Shown piece by piece: positions 1-8,248 of a stretch of DNA of 64,000 nt. Position 1 is the first letter of the stretch. The number at the start of each line of letters is the position of its first letter. Location of the stretch: positions 1-64,000 of the forward strand of contig JACKAJ010000017.1 of the NCBI GenBank assembly GCA_020635135.1, read 5' to 3'. The translations under genes and the position numbers were made by a program. The notes beneath the pieces are model-generated. The model was not told the origin of the DNA, did not search any database, and was given only the letters and a program-made list of their open reading frames with translations. The stretch comes from Halobacteriovoraceae bacterium (GTDB lineage: Bacteria > Bdellovibrionota > Bacteriovoracia > Bacteriovoracales > Bacteriovoracaceae).

Positions 1-34
1 TTTGAATTTATATATCTTAGAGCTAGGAGTAATC

Positions 35-283
35 ATGGCCAACCCAGAACAAAAACACCCCAAAAACATCCCTGGAAAGTTTTATTGCACCGACCCAGAC
101 GATGACGGAGGAGAAGGATGTATTGCCTGTAACGTTTGCTATACAGGAGCCCCTGAATTCTTCGGTGAAGATGACGACGGGAATGCTTTCGTTCACAAGC
201 AACCAGAGACAGAAGAAGAAGTTGCTCTTTGTATGGAACAATTAGAAGCTTGTCCAGTTGCCTCTATTGGAAACGATGGTTAA
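35..283 (+). CDS. Ferredoxin, single [4Fe-4S] cluster
   Basis: Small acidic electron carrier of 82 residues. The cysteine pattern CIACNVC (C29, C32, C35) with a distant CP (C73) is that of a one-cluster [4Fe-4S] ferredoxin; C18 and C66 are extra cysteines and could form a disulfide. The ATG at 35 is preferred over an upstream TTG because AGGAG sits five bases before it. It lies 56 bases upstream of korA on the same strand, so it is probably the electron acceptor of the KorAB enzyme. The family is clear; the partnership is inferred from position. Confidence 0.88.
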   Translation: MANPEQKHPKNIPGKFYCTDPDDDGGEGCIACNVCYTGAPEFFGEDDDGNAFVHKQPETEEEVALCMEQLEACPVASIGNDG

Positions 284-339
284 GTATTCACTTGAAGTGA
301 AAATTTTTATAAAACGAACTCAAAAATAAAGGTTTTTTT

Positions 340-2184
340 ATGGCTACAACAACGAAAGAAGTTGATCACGTTGTCATTCGTTTCTCTGGAGATTCAGGGG
401 ATGGGATGCAACTGACAGGTACACAGTTTTCTTCAACGTCTGCTTTGATGGGTAACGACGTTGCCACATTCCCAGACTTCCCTGCTGAAATCAGGGCCCC
501 TGCCGGAACAATTGCCGGGGTTTCAGGCTTCCAAGTCAACTTTGGAACGACAGAGATCAACACTCCAGGAGATGAGCCCGATGTTCTCGTGGCCATGAAC
601 CCTGCGGCTTTGAAGGCTAACGTTAAAGACTTGAGAAAAGGTGGAGTCATCATCGCCAACGTAGATGCCTTTACTGACCTCAACTTCAAAAAAGCAAAAT
701 ACGAAGGAAACCCTCTCGATACTCACGAACTCGACAACTTCCAAGTTATTAAGGCTCACATAACTAACCAAACAGTTGAGGCTCTTAAAGATATTGATCT
801 CGACAATAAATCTAAAGAGCGCTGTAAAAACTTTTATGCTCTCGGAATGACTTACTTCATGTATAGCCGCGAGCTTGATACAACAATTAATTGGATAGCT
901 ACAAAATTTAAAGGCAAAGATAAACTGATCGAAGCCAACACAATTGCGCTAAAATCGGGATACCACTTTGCTGAAACAATTGAAGCGATACCTTCAGCTT
1001 ATAAAATTCAACCTGCGAAAATTGAGCCAGGACTTTACCGTCACATTAATGGGAACACCGCAACTGCTTGGGGATTTATTCAAGCTGCTGAAGCCAGTGG
1101 AAGAAAGCTCTTCCTAGGCTCGTACCCTATTACCCCGGCATCTGATATTCTTCACGAACTTTCGAAATACAAAAACTTTGGCGTGCGAACTTTCCAAGCT
1201 GAAGATGAAATCGCTGGTGTTTGTTCGGCGATTGGAGCTGCTTTTACTGGAGCTCTCGCACTGACAACCAGCTCTGGTCCAGGGATCGCCTTGAAAGGTG
1301 AAGCTATCGGTCTTGCGATGATGTACGAACTTCCCCTTGTTATTGTAGATGTTCAAAGAGGTGGTCCTTCGACGGGGCTTCCCACTAAGACCGAACAATC
1401 AGATTTGAATATTGCTCTCAATGGTAGAAACGGAGAAAGTCCTATCATAGTGATCGCCGCTTCTAGACCTAATGATTGTTTTCACATGGCCTACGAGGCT
1501 TCGAGACTTGCACTCGAACACATGACTCCGGTTATACTTTTAACAGATGGTTATATTGCAAACGGAACTGAACCTTGGAAAATTCCTGATCTCAAAGAAT
1601 ACAGCAAAATTGAAACAAAGCTTGTTGATGGGAAAAAACCTGCAGAAGAAAAATATCTTCCATACACTCGCGATGAAAAAACTCTCGCACGCCCTTGGGC
1701 CATCCCTGGAATGCCAGGTTATGAACACCGCCTCGGTGGTCTTGAGAAACAAGAAAATACAGGAAACGTTTCTTACGATCCTATGAACCACGAAACGATG
1801 TGCCGAATTCGTAAAGAAAAAGTTGAGCGCGTGGCCAACGATATCCCAGAACAAGAAGTAGAAGGCGAAACATCTGGCGATCTTCTGGTTGTTACTTGGG
1901 GGGGCACTTACGGAGCTGCTCATATGGCGGTTCAAGAGTTGAGAAAAGAAGGAAAGAAAGTTTCTCTCGCTCACTTGAAATACATCAATCCCCTTCCCAA
2001 AAACTTAGAAAGTTTAATTTCAAGTTTTAAGAAAGTGATTGTGCCTGAACTCAACCAAGGGCAAATGAAAAATTATTTAAACCAAACATTCCAGTGCAAT
2101 GCCATTGGGTATAATAAAGTTCAAGGTCTTCCTTTTAAGATCAGAGAACTCGTCGGAGTGTTTAATAAAGTTTTAGAACAATAA
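340..2184 (+). CDS. korA: 2-oxoacid:ferredoxin oxidoreductase, fused gamma-alpha subunit
   Basis: Catalyses CoA-dependent oxidative decarboxylation of a 2-oxoacid (probably 2-oxoglutarate) with ferredoxin as electron acceptor, together with KorB. The 614-residue protein has an N-terminal gamma-type domain (GDSGDGMQLTG near residue 16) fused to the alpha-subunit pyrimidine-binding domain (from about residue 235, with GSYPITPASDIL and EDEIAGVCSAIGAAFTGA) and a C-terminal domain from about residue 510. This fused layout and length are typical of KorA-type enzymes. It sits 15 bases upstream of korB, forming an operon. Substrate specificity between 2-oxoglutarate and other 2-oxoacids cannot be settled from sequence alone. 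Confidence 0.9.
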   Translation: MATTTKEVDHVVIRFSGDSGDGMQLTGTQFSSTSALMGNDVATFPDFPAEIRAPAGTIAGVSGFQVNFGTTEINTPGDEPDVLVAMNPAALKANVKDLRKGGVIIANVDAFTDLNFKKAKYEGNPLDTHELDNFQVIKAHITNQTVEALKDIDLDNKSKERCKNFYALGMTYFMYSRELDTTINWIATKFKGKDKLIEANTIALKSGYHFAETIEAIPSAYKIQPAKIEPGLYRHINGNTATAWGFIQAAEASGRKLFLGSYPITPASDILHELSKYKNFGVRTFQAEDEIAGVCSAIGAAFTGALALTTSSGPGIALKGEAIGLAMMYELPLVIVDVQRGGPSTGLPTKTEQSDLNIALNGRNGESPIIVIAASRPNDCFHMAYEASRLALEHMTPVILLTDGYIANGTEPWKIPDLKEYSKIETKLVDGKKPAEEKYLPYTRDEKTLARPWAIPGMPGYEHRLGGLEKQENTGNVSYDPMNHETMCRIRKEKVERVANDIPEQEVEGETSGDLLVVTWGGTYGAAHMAVQELRKEGKKVSLAHLKYINPLPKNLESLISSFKKVIVPELNQGQMKNYLNQTFQCNAIGYNKVQGLPFKIRELVGVFNKVLEQ

Positions 2185-2199
2185 ACAGAGGATAATACA

Positions 2200-3216
2200 A
2201 TGTCTGAAATGCCAACGTATAAGAAAAAAGATTTTACAAGCGACCAGGATGTCCGCTGGTGCCCAGGGTGTGGTGACTATGCCATTCTCGCTTCTGTCCA
2301 ATTGGCGATGACCAAAATTGGTAAGAAGAAAGAGGACATCGTTTTTGTTTCGGGAATTGGCTGCTCTTCACGCTTTCCCTACTATATGGATACTTACGGG
2401 CTTCACACTATTCACGGAAGAGCGCCTGCCGTTGCTTCTGGAGTGAAAGTTCAAAATCCAGATCTAAGTGTCTGGTTGATTACAGGTGACGGAGATGGGC
2501 TTTCTATTGGAGGAAATCACACGATTCACCTGGTAAGAAGAAACCTTGATATCAACGTTATCCTCTTTAATAACGAAATTTACGGGCTCACAAAGGGTCA
2601 ATACTCACCGACCACCAGAGTTGGGATGAAAACAAAATCCACTCCCTATGGTTCGATTGACAGACCATTTCATCCAGCTTCTCTCGTCATTGGGGCCAAT
2701 AGTACATTTTTTGCGAGAACGATCGATACTGACCCCAAACACATGCAAGAGGTCTTCTTAAAAGCCTCTCAGCACAAAGGAACGAGCTTTGTAGAGGTTC
2801 TCCAGAACTGTGTTATCTTTAACGACAAAACTCACGACCCCGTCACAAATCGCGCCACACGGCCTGATAACAGCATTAATCTAGAACACGGTAAGCCTAT
2901 GATTTTTGGTAAAGAAAACAACAAAGGAATCGTATTTGATGGCTTTACTCCCAAAATTGTTACCATTGGTGAAAATGGTATTACTGAAAAAGATCTAGCA
3001 GTTCACAATGAAAATGAGCCTTCAGGAGTTTGGAGTTATATGCTCTCAACCATGAGCTATCCCGATATGCCAGTTCCATTAGGGGTGCTTCGTTGTGTGG
3101 ATGCCGCTGTTTATGAATCGGCTGTTCACGAGCAAATTGATAACGCTAAATCAAAGTTTGGAGAAGGGTCTATGGAAAAACTTCTTCACTCTGGCGATAC
3201 CTGGACTATAAAGTAA
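2200..3216 (+). CDS. korB: 2-oxoacid:ferredoxin oxidoreductase, beta subunit
   Basis: Thiamine-diphosphate and [4Fe-4S] subunit of the oxidoreductase, 338 residues. Visible signatures are WCPGCGDYA near the N terminus, GIGCSSRFPYY, the TPP/Mg motif beginning GDGDGLSIGG, and a later cysteine in LQNCVIF. These four cysteines match the cluster ligands of the short-beta KorB type, which lacks the extra ferredoxin domain of pyruvate:ferredoxin oxidoreductases. It closes the ferredoxin-korA-korB operon and is followed directly by a stem-loop terminator-like element. Confidence 0.9.
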   Translation: MSEMPTYKKKDFTSDQDVRWCPGCGDYAILASVQLAMTKIGKKKEDIVFVSGIGCSSRFPYYMDTYGLHTIHGRAPAVASGVKVQNPDLSVWLITGDGDGLSIGGNHTIHLVRRNLDINVILFNNEIYGLTKGQYSPTTRVGMKTKSTPYGSIDRPFHPASLVIGANSTFFARTIDTDPKHMQEVFLKASQHKGTSFVEVLQNCVIFNDKTHDPVTNRATRPDNSINLEHGKPMIFGKENNKGIVFDGFTPKIVTIGENGITEKDLAVHNENEPSGVWSYMLSTMSYPDMPVPLGVLRCVDAAVYESAVHEQIDNAKSKFGEGSMEKLLHSGDTWTIK

Positions 3217-3222
3217 CCAAAC

Positions 3223-3278
3223 CTGATCTGAGTTTGATAAAACGTCGACTTTCATTGTCGTTTTTTCAAGCTCAGACT
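3223..3278 (+). terminator. Stem-loop after korB, short form of the dispersed element
   Basis: Seven bases after the korB stop, CTGAGTTTGA (3228-3237) pairs with TCAAGCTCAG (3266-3275) with one G-U. It encloses an inner hairpin CGAC/GTCG followed by six T. The core AAACGTCGAC resembles the start of the longer elements at 3331-3456 and 29765-29890 read on the minus strand. It probably terminates korB transcription; its kinship with the longer elements is a by-eye observation. Confidence 0.55.
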
Positions 3279-3330
3279 ATTAATTTTCCCAAAATCTTCC
3301 AATTTGATTAATTTATATTTGCTCAAGTTT

Positions 3331-3456
3331 CCTATGCTTGGAGAAACAAGAGATTCAAGGAGTCGAAGAGCGAAAAGACGAGGCATACGCTTTGGTATGT
3401 CGCAGTCTTTGAGACTCGATGACGACGAAGAAGGTCGACGTTTATCCAAACTTAGG
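3331..3456 (-). repeat. Dispersed structured element, copy A
   Basis: About 126 bases on the minus strand, beginning at the stop codon of the VWA lipoprotein gene. It is closely similar to 29765-29890: shared blocks include ATAAACGTCGA, CTTCTTCGTCGT, GACTGCGAC, GCCTCGTC and GAATCTC. The ends are partly complementary (CCTA with TAGG) and the centre forms a hairpin CATAC/GTATG (arms 3384-3388 and 3395-3399). In copy B the same hairpin is CTGAC/GTCAG, so pairing is kept while sequence changes. No known RNA family was recognised. A 65-codon reading frame runs through this copy, but copy B has stops in the same register, so it is probably not coding. Confidence 0.7.
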
Positions 3457-5713
3457 GTTGGTAGGGTAAGTATTTGACGGTTACCTCTTCACCGTAGTCT
3501 GGTGGAGTATTAAACACAATAGCATTTTTGCTTGCATCGTATGTCCAATTGTACACTCTATTTCCATTCACATACACTTCAATTGTCGATTCATACGGAG
3601 TCGTGTTGAGTGTAAAGAGATCGATTAATTCGACTAAACTATCACCAATATTCGTAAGAATTCCTGCAAAATTGGAATTGATACTGGCATAGCGTCCTCC
3701 AGTCGAATTGACCATTGAAATATAGCGCGTGCCATAGCTACCAGAAGTATTGATAATGGCGTGAGCCTGGAACTTAGATGCCTTATTTACATAAGTTCGA
3801 AGATTATCGAGATAAAAAGATACAGAGTTAGCAGATTGCTCACTTTCATCACTAACATAAATGGCAACGAAAAATGAGTTATTGTCTTTTAAGAGACCAC
3901 CGTCTCCTCGAGATGGCGATGAGTATCCCAATGACTGCATGAAGCGATAAGAACCTTCAAAACCTCTTTCAGTAGCCGATCCATAAGTTCCTACGCGAAT
4001 AAGAGATTTAAAATTATCTATGAACGAGGTTTGATTACTTTCGAGTGCTTGCCTATTGAGTAACATGACACTGCTAGCCTCATGTTGACTGTCAGTCGTT
4101 GTAATACCCATAGTAAAATCAATTCCTTTGTTTACAAAAGTATTGATAAAGCTGGTAAAGTTATTGGCCAAGTTTGCTTGTTCATCGGCCATCGAGCCAG
4201 AGTTATCAACAATCCATAAAATCCCTACGTGAGGAGCATTATTCTGATTAAAGATTTCAGTTTTCTGGGCCGGACAAGTATTTTCGAGTGTGGCATTCGG
4301 ATAGTTAACAATATAGTCTTCGTATTGCATCTTTAACTGGTAATCAACAGTTGGGCATCCTTTAAATGTACAGGCTCCGCTGTCGAGTGTTGCTAAAGAA
4401 TCATAGTTTTCTGCTTGATCAGCAGTACAGCCAATCTTTCTTCCACAATTATAAGAATCGTTAAGAGAACCTGTGTGAGATATTCCTTGTGATTGCAACC
4501 CTGTGAGGTAGTTATTTACAATTTGTGTGAAATTCATGTCAGTAAATTCATGATTTTCTTGCCCGCACCATTGGAAATTACAATTTCCTTTTGGAAGAAC
4601 CTTTCCTGGATCATAGTTAGTCGCGTACTGACTCAAGCATCCTCTGTAATTTTCACAAGTATCATCGAGAGGGAGTGCGTTCGGGTAAGTCGCTTTATAG
4701 TTTTCATAAGCTGCTTTGAGATTTGCATCTAAAATCGGGCATCCTCTAAATTTACAACTCATATCTTCAATTTGCTTGTTAGCTTCGTAGTTCATCGCTA
4801 ATGGTTGCAAACAACCTTTAAGAGTATCACAAGTATCTTCGAGAGCAGCAGCATTTGGAAATTTTGATTTATAAACTTGATACGCATTTTTAAGACTTAG
4901 ATCAGTTTGCGGGCATCCCTTAAAGCGACAGGTATTGTCTGCGATTTGCTTAGTGGCATCGTAATTATAAGCTTTCGGTTCAGTACACCCTGTATAGTCT
5001 GCACAGGTGTCTTCCAAATCAGCGGCATTTGGAAATAGCGCTTTGTAATTCATATAAGCGGTATTCACTTTCGGCTCCAGGATAGGACAAGCTCGAAAGC
5101 GGCAAGTGTTATCAGCAATTTTTTTAGTTGGCTGGTAATTATAAGCAAGTGCTTCTGTACAACCTGTGTAAGCAGAACAAGTATCAACTAAGGGTGCATC
5201 GGGGTAATTTGATCGATAGTCTTCTAAAGCCATTTTCAAATCATTATCGACAACAGGGCAACCTTTGAATTCACAGGATCCGTTTTCTTTATTGGCAAGA
5301 GCGTTGTAGTTTCTAGCAAGAGGAGAAGTACACCCTTCGATAGTCATACAGACGTCGTCGAGTGTTTTCCCAATATATGTAATTCCCAGTTCTCTGAGTT
5401 TCTCCATGTAAGGATCTACAACATTCTTGAAATAATCGGGATCGTATTCAGTATAACCTTCAATATTACAACCGTAGAAATCACATTTACCATTTTCTTT
5501 ATCAGCAAACTTATTATAGTTTTTTGCTTTTTCGTACTGACAACCTAAAATCACTTCAGGCTCTTCTGGCTCTTTGGGATCCAAAGGTTCAGGTTCGGGT
5601 TTGGCCACGACGGCGGAGCCAACGACGGGAACATTTCGAGCGCGAGCTCTATCCTCCGTACAACTATAGAGTATAGAAAAAATTAGGGTAAAAATTAGTG
5701 CGTGCATATCCAT
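3452..5713 (-). CDS. Surface lipoprotein with seven Cys-rich repeats and a VWA domain
   Basis: Predicted exported lipoprotein of 753 residues. The lipobox is ILYSC with Cys18, followed by a Pro/Glu-rich linker. From about residue 57 there are seven units of about 55-70 residues, each starting GC..(x)A.NY and carrying four cysteines (GC, a second Cys before F(R/K)GCP, that GCP, and DTC). A von Willebrand A domain follows at about residues 497-700 with the MIDAS start DNSGS, then a beta-rich C-terminal tail. VWA domains bind metal-dependent ligands. The likely job is adhesion or surface display, possibly toward other cells; that role is inference. The first ATG has no clear Shine-Dalgarno; an ATG six bases later is possible. 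The stop codon lies within repeat element A. Confidence 0.75.
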   Translation of the reverse strand: MDMHALIFTLIFSILYSCTEDRARARNVPVVGSAVVAKPEPEPLDPKEPEEPEVILGCQYEKAKNYNKFADKENGKCDFYGCNIEGYTEYDPDYFKNVVDPYMEKLRELGITYIGKTLDDVCMTIEGCTSPLARNYNALANKENGSCEFKGCPVVDNDLKMALEDYRSNYPDAPLVDTCSAYTGCTEALAYNYQPTKKIADNTCRFRACPILEPKVNTAYMNYKALFPNAADLEDTCADYTGCTEPKAYNYDATKQIADNTCRFKGCPQTDLSLKNAYQVYKSKFPNAAALEDTCDTLKGCLQPLAMNYEANKQIEDMSCKFRGCPILDANLKAAYENYKATYPNALPLDDTCENYRGCLSQYATNYDPGKVLPKGNCNFQWCGQENHEFTDMNFTQIVNNYLTGLQSQGISHTGSLNDSYNCGRKIGCTADQAENYDSLATLDSGACTFKGCPTVDYQLKMQYEDYIVNYPNATLENTCPAQKTEIFNQNNAPHVGILWIVDNSGSMADEQANLANNFTSFINTFVNKGIDFTMGITTTDSQHEASSVMLLNRQALESNQTSFIDNFKSLIRVGTYGSATERGFEGSYRFMQSLGYSSPSRGDGGLLKDNNSFFVAIYVSDESEQSANSVSFYLDNLRTYVNKASKFQAHAIINTSGSYGTRYISMVNSTGGRYASINSNFAGILTNIGDSLVELIDLFTLNTTPYESTIEVYVNGNRVYNWTYDASKNAIVFNTPPDYGEEVTVKYLPYQP

Positions 5714-5904
5714 CTCGCAGTTTGAGTTTTACATTCCACTGCCTTCATTAAGGCAAACAACTGCTTTAGTTTAACAGTGCCCAAGTGCTGTACGTAAAAA
5801 CAAGGAGTTGGATGGCATAGGGCAAACCAAAGGAAGATTCTGTTGCCACATTAAATTGCCAACTAGCTATTTCGGGGAAGGGAGAGAGAGTTGAGAGTGT
5901 GAAC
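5714..5904. other. Intergenic region upstream of the VWA lipoprotein gene
   Basis: This 191-base gap must hold the promoter of the minus-strand VWA gene. The only clear structure is the small inverted repeat GCCTT-CATT-AAGGC at 5741-5754, about 30 bases upstream of the start codon. No convincing -35/-10 pair and no gene were seen. Confidence 0.4.
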
Positions 5905-6264
5905 TTAGTGCCCACATCCCTTACAAACCCCTGATTTTCTTAGCTTATTTACGGCTTGGTAGAAAGATTGGATCGCTTTTTTACTCATGCCATTTTCTAA
6001 AAGCCACAGGTGTTTTTTTACTTTAGGATTCAGCGAGATCAGGAATTCAATCGCCTTCTCTCCTCGGTAGATCTGGTCTTTATCTATGATATGAAGTTCT
6101 TCTCGGCATTGCTCTTTATTGAGATCTGGAAATTTTTCATAGACCCAGTCCTCGTGAAGAGAAATAAAAGAAAATTCAGAATAAGTTTCTAGAATATTGA
6201 GGAGCTTCACAAAACGTAAGCAGAGTGCGCACTGCTCATCAAATAAAAAAATTTTATCTTTCAT
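5905..6264 (-). CDS. Thiol-disulfide oxidoreductase, DCC (DUF393) family
   Basis: 119 residues, full length for the DUF393 family. The N terminus has a beta strand followed by FDEQCALCLRF, the family's conserved Asp-x-x-Cys-x-x-Cys motif in a thioredoxin-like fold. The C terminus ends in a second Cys cluster (CKGCGH). No signal peptide is seen, so it is probably cytoplasmic. The physiological substrate of the family is poorly defined. It stands alone, divergent from the secreted protein at 6358. Confidence 0.8.
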   Translation of the reverse strand: MKDKIFLFDEQCALCLRFVKLLNILETYSEFSFISLHEDWVYEKFPDLNKEQCREELHIIDKDQIYRGEKAIEFLISLNPKVKKHLWLLENGMSKKAIQSFYQAVNKLRKSGVCKGCGH

Positions 6265-6357
6265 CTTTTATATCTTATTTGAAATTTTGCAAATTGTTAA
6301 GTTTGACCTCTGCCCTCTTCAAAGGGATAATTCCAGTCTTTCAAATAAGGAGATCTT

Positions 6358-6813
6358 ATGAAAACAACTTTAATCCCTTTGTTGGCGTTTTTCTTAATTA
6401 CGGCCAATGGATTTTCTCGCGACGATTTTGGAAGCTATACACGAATCGCTCAAGTTGCTGTTGAAGAAAGTTCCGTCACTATTAAATCTTATTCTCAGGT
6501 TCCTCAACAGGATCATCTTTACAAAGTTGAGATTGGTTTTAAAATCCAAGCTCGCGATGCTTGTGAAGCTAACTATGCTGGTCTCTATGAAGTTGATAGC
6601 GACAAAAATAACTATGTCGTGACCTACTCAAAGACTCTCAATAGCGTTTGTGCTGATGTCGCCATCGACAAAGAAGTTAGCCACTTTATTTATCTCGACT
6701 TCGATTCAGAATTTATTCCACGATTCGAATCTATTATTCTCAATGGCATTAATTATACAATTGTTGATGAAGGTGGATTCTTGCACCTCAAAAAAGGAAG
6801 AGGTTCTCGATAA
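6358..6813 (+). CDS. Secreted protein of unknown function
   Basis: 151 residues, starting with a signal peptide (MKT, then a hydrophobic run to about residue 19, cleavage near ANG-FS). The mature part is mixed alpha/beta with two cysteines that could form a disulfide in the periplasm. AAGGAG lies just before the ATG. A rho-independent terminator follows at once, so it is a single-gene unit. The family was not recognised. Confidence 0.7.
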   Translation: MKTTLIPLLAFFLITANGFSRDDFGSYTRIAQVAVEESSVTIKSYSQVPQQDHLYKVEIGFKIQARDACEANYAGLYEVDSDKNNYVVTYSKTLNSVCADVAIDKEVSHFIYLDFDSEFIPRFESIILNGINYTIVDEGGFLHLKKGRGSR

Positions 6814-6820
6814 TTAAAAT

Positions 6821-6841
6821 TCCCAGGGATGGGACTTTTTT
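6821..6841 (+). terminator. Rho-independent terminator
   Basis: TCCCA (6821-6825) pairs with TGGGA (6830-6834) around a four-base loop, followed by a C and seven T. The T-run reaches the stop codon of the convergent DUF2237 gene. It serves the secreted protein gene ending at 6813. Confidence 0.65.
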
Positions 6842-7215
6842 TATTCACTTACTATTTCTGAATATTCTTTCAAGATATCCATCGGAACTATCGCTAATGT
6901 CTCTTCGTGAGTGGCCTCAAGGTCGACTAGCGGAGCTTTTCCTGCTCGATAAGCTTCTACCCAGCGAGGAGCACACAAACACCACTTGTCGCCCTCTTTT
7001 AGTCCTGAAAAATTAAATTCAGGTCTGGGTGTTGAGAGATCATTGCCTACAGCTTTAGAAAACTCTAAAAAATCACTCGTCACTACAATGCAAACGGTGT
7101 GCATTCCTTGATCATTGTGATCAGTGTTGCAACACCCGTCACGAAAAAAACCCGTCATAGGGTTTTGGCAACAAGTTTTCAGTTTTTTTCCAAAGACATT
7201 CAATGATTCAAACAT
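6841..7215 (-). CDS. DUF2237 family protein
   Basis: 124 residues, the usual length of DUF2237 (PF09996). Family hallmarks visible are NVFGKKL, the CCQNPMTGFFRDGCC cysteine block, HTVCIVVT, GDKWCLCAPRW and EATHEETL. The ATG at 7215 is chosen because AGGAAAG precedes it and the family starts here; an upstream in-frame extension of 26 codons looks non-homologous. Function is unknown; the conserved cysteines suggest metal or redox chemistry. Confidence 0.85.
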   Translation of the reverse strand: MFESLNVFGKKLKTCCQNPMTGFFRDGCCNTDHNDQGMHTVCIVVTSDFLEFSKAVGNDLSTPRPEFNFSGLKEGDKWCLCAPRWVEAYRAGKAPLVDLEATHEETLAIVPMDILKEYSEIVSE

Positions 7216-7337
7216 GGTCTTTCCTCTTATTCGTAGAGTTCTAGCACATAAATTCACAAAATATCCACAATTTCTCAAGTCTTTTCTTTTCAAATTAAAT
7301 TAATATGAATCTCAATACTTAAGAAAAGGAATTCCCG

Positions 7338-7697
7338 ATGAAATTGTTTAAAAAATTTGTCCTTACATCGACTATCTTAGCTCCTTTTCGCGTTAATGCT
7401 CATTTTGAAAACACTCTTCCTAGACACAATTACCTCCCTTCGATGAAACAAGCTCAGGAATGGCGACAGCAAGATGAATACGCTAAGATCGAATATGGAT
7501 GGAAAAATCATTTCTCTGGTCACGAAATCTCTCATATTCAAAGAAAACTCTTTCGCTTAGGTTTTTATGGTCAAGAAATCGACGGCATTATGGATGAAGA
7601 AACTCGGGAAGCCATTCGAGATTTTCAAATTCAAAATGAATTGAGAATGACAGGTGTTCTCGATGAGCCAACATTATTAGAACTTAATCTATACTAG
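7338..7697 (+). CDS. Secreted peptidoglycan-binding-like (PG_binding_1) protein
   Basis: 119 residues with an N-terminal signal peptide (cleavage near VNA-HF) and a C-terminal PG_binding_1 domain at about residues 65-118. Marks of the domain are IQRKLFRLGFY, DGIMDEETREAIRDFQ and TGVLDEPTLLEL. Such domains bind peptidoglycan in the periplasm. There is no catalytic domain, so it is an isolated binding module. Its 3' end overlaps the convergent response regulator gene by four bases. Confidence 0.8.
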   Translation: MKLFKKFVLTSTILAPFRVNAHFENTLPRHNYLPSMKQAQEWRQQDEYAKIEYGWKNHFSGHEISHIQRKLFRLGFYGQEIDGIMDEETREAIRDFQIQNELRMTGVLDEPTLLELNLY

Positions 7698-8146
7698 GAA
7701 TTTTTATAGGACACGACTTCGGGGACTTCCATCCACAATTTGTTAACATCATTGAACACAGATTGAATTTGTCCTAAATCTATAGGCTTATTCATGTAAC
7801 AATCAGCTCCCCACTGAAAGGACTCAAATTTATCATCTTCAAGTTCACTACTCGTCAGCATTACAAATGTGGTGTTTTTAAATTTTTTAATTGTTTTCAA
7901 CTCTTCGAGGAGAACTGTTCCTCTTTCCCCGGGCATATTGATATCAAGGAAAATGAGATCGGGAACGGGATTTGAATTATTTTCGAGAAACTTTCTTGCT
8001 TCAGCCACTGTTCTAACTGGAAAAAAATTTGTTGGGGTGTTTGATTTATTAATCACTCGCCGGACGAGAGCAATGTCGGCGTCCTCATCTTCTACGATAA
8101 GGATATTAAGAGATTTTTTGTGAACTTCGGCATTTATTTTTGTCAT
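7694..8146 (-). CDS. Single-domain response regulator (CheY/Rcp1-like)
   Basis: 150 residues made of one receiver domain. Acidic pocket E19/D20, phospho-acceptor D68 in FLDINMPG, T98 in VMLTS and K120 in MNKP are all present, so it should be phosphorylated. The N-terminal layout and DLIFLDINMPG resemble Rcp1-like regulators that partner with histidine kinases rather than CheA. No output domain and no kinase gene lies beside it, so its partner is elsewhere. Confidence 0.85.
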   Translation of the reverse strand: MTKINAEVHKKSLNILIVEDEDADIALVRRVINKSNTPTNFFPVRTVAEARKFLENNSNPVPDLIFLDINMPGERGTVLLEELKTIKKFKNTTFVMLTSSELEDDKFESFQWGADCYMNKPIDLGQIQSVFNDVNKLWMEVPEVVSYKNS

Positions 8147-8248
8147 AATTATTCACCATTATAGTGATAATTCCTATTAATTTCAAAAGATAAATTTAAT
8201 GTAAAAGATGACAAGTTAACAGCCGAACTATTTCGCTCAGGATTTCCT

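Noticed and set aside
1540..1974. 144-codon minus-strand frame inside korA
   Set aside because: The korA frame carries conserved domains throughout, and this antisense product has no recognisable feature.
3252..3449. 65-codon minus-strand open reading frame through repeat element A
   Set aside because: The second copy of the element has stop codons in the same register, and the conserved features are base-paired blocks, so the frame is probably accidental.
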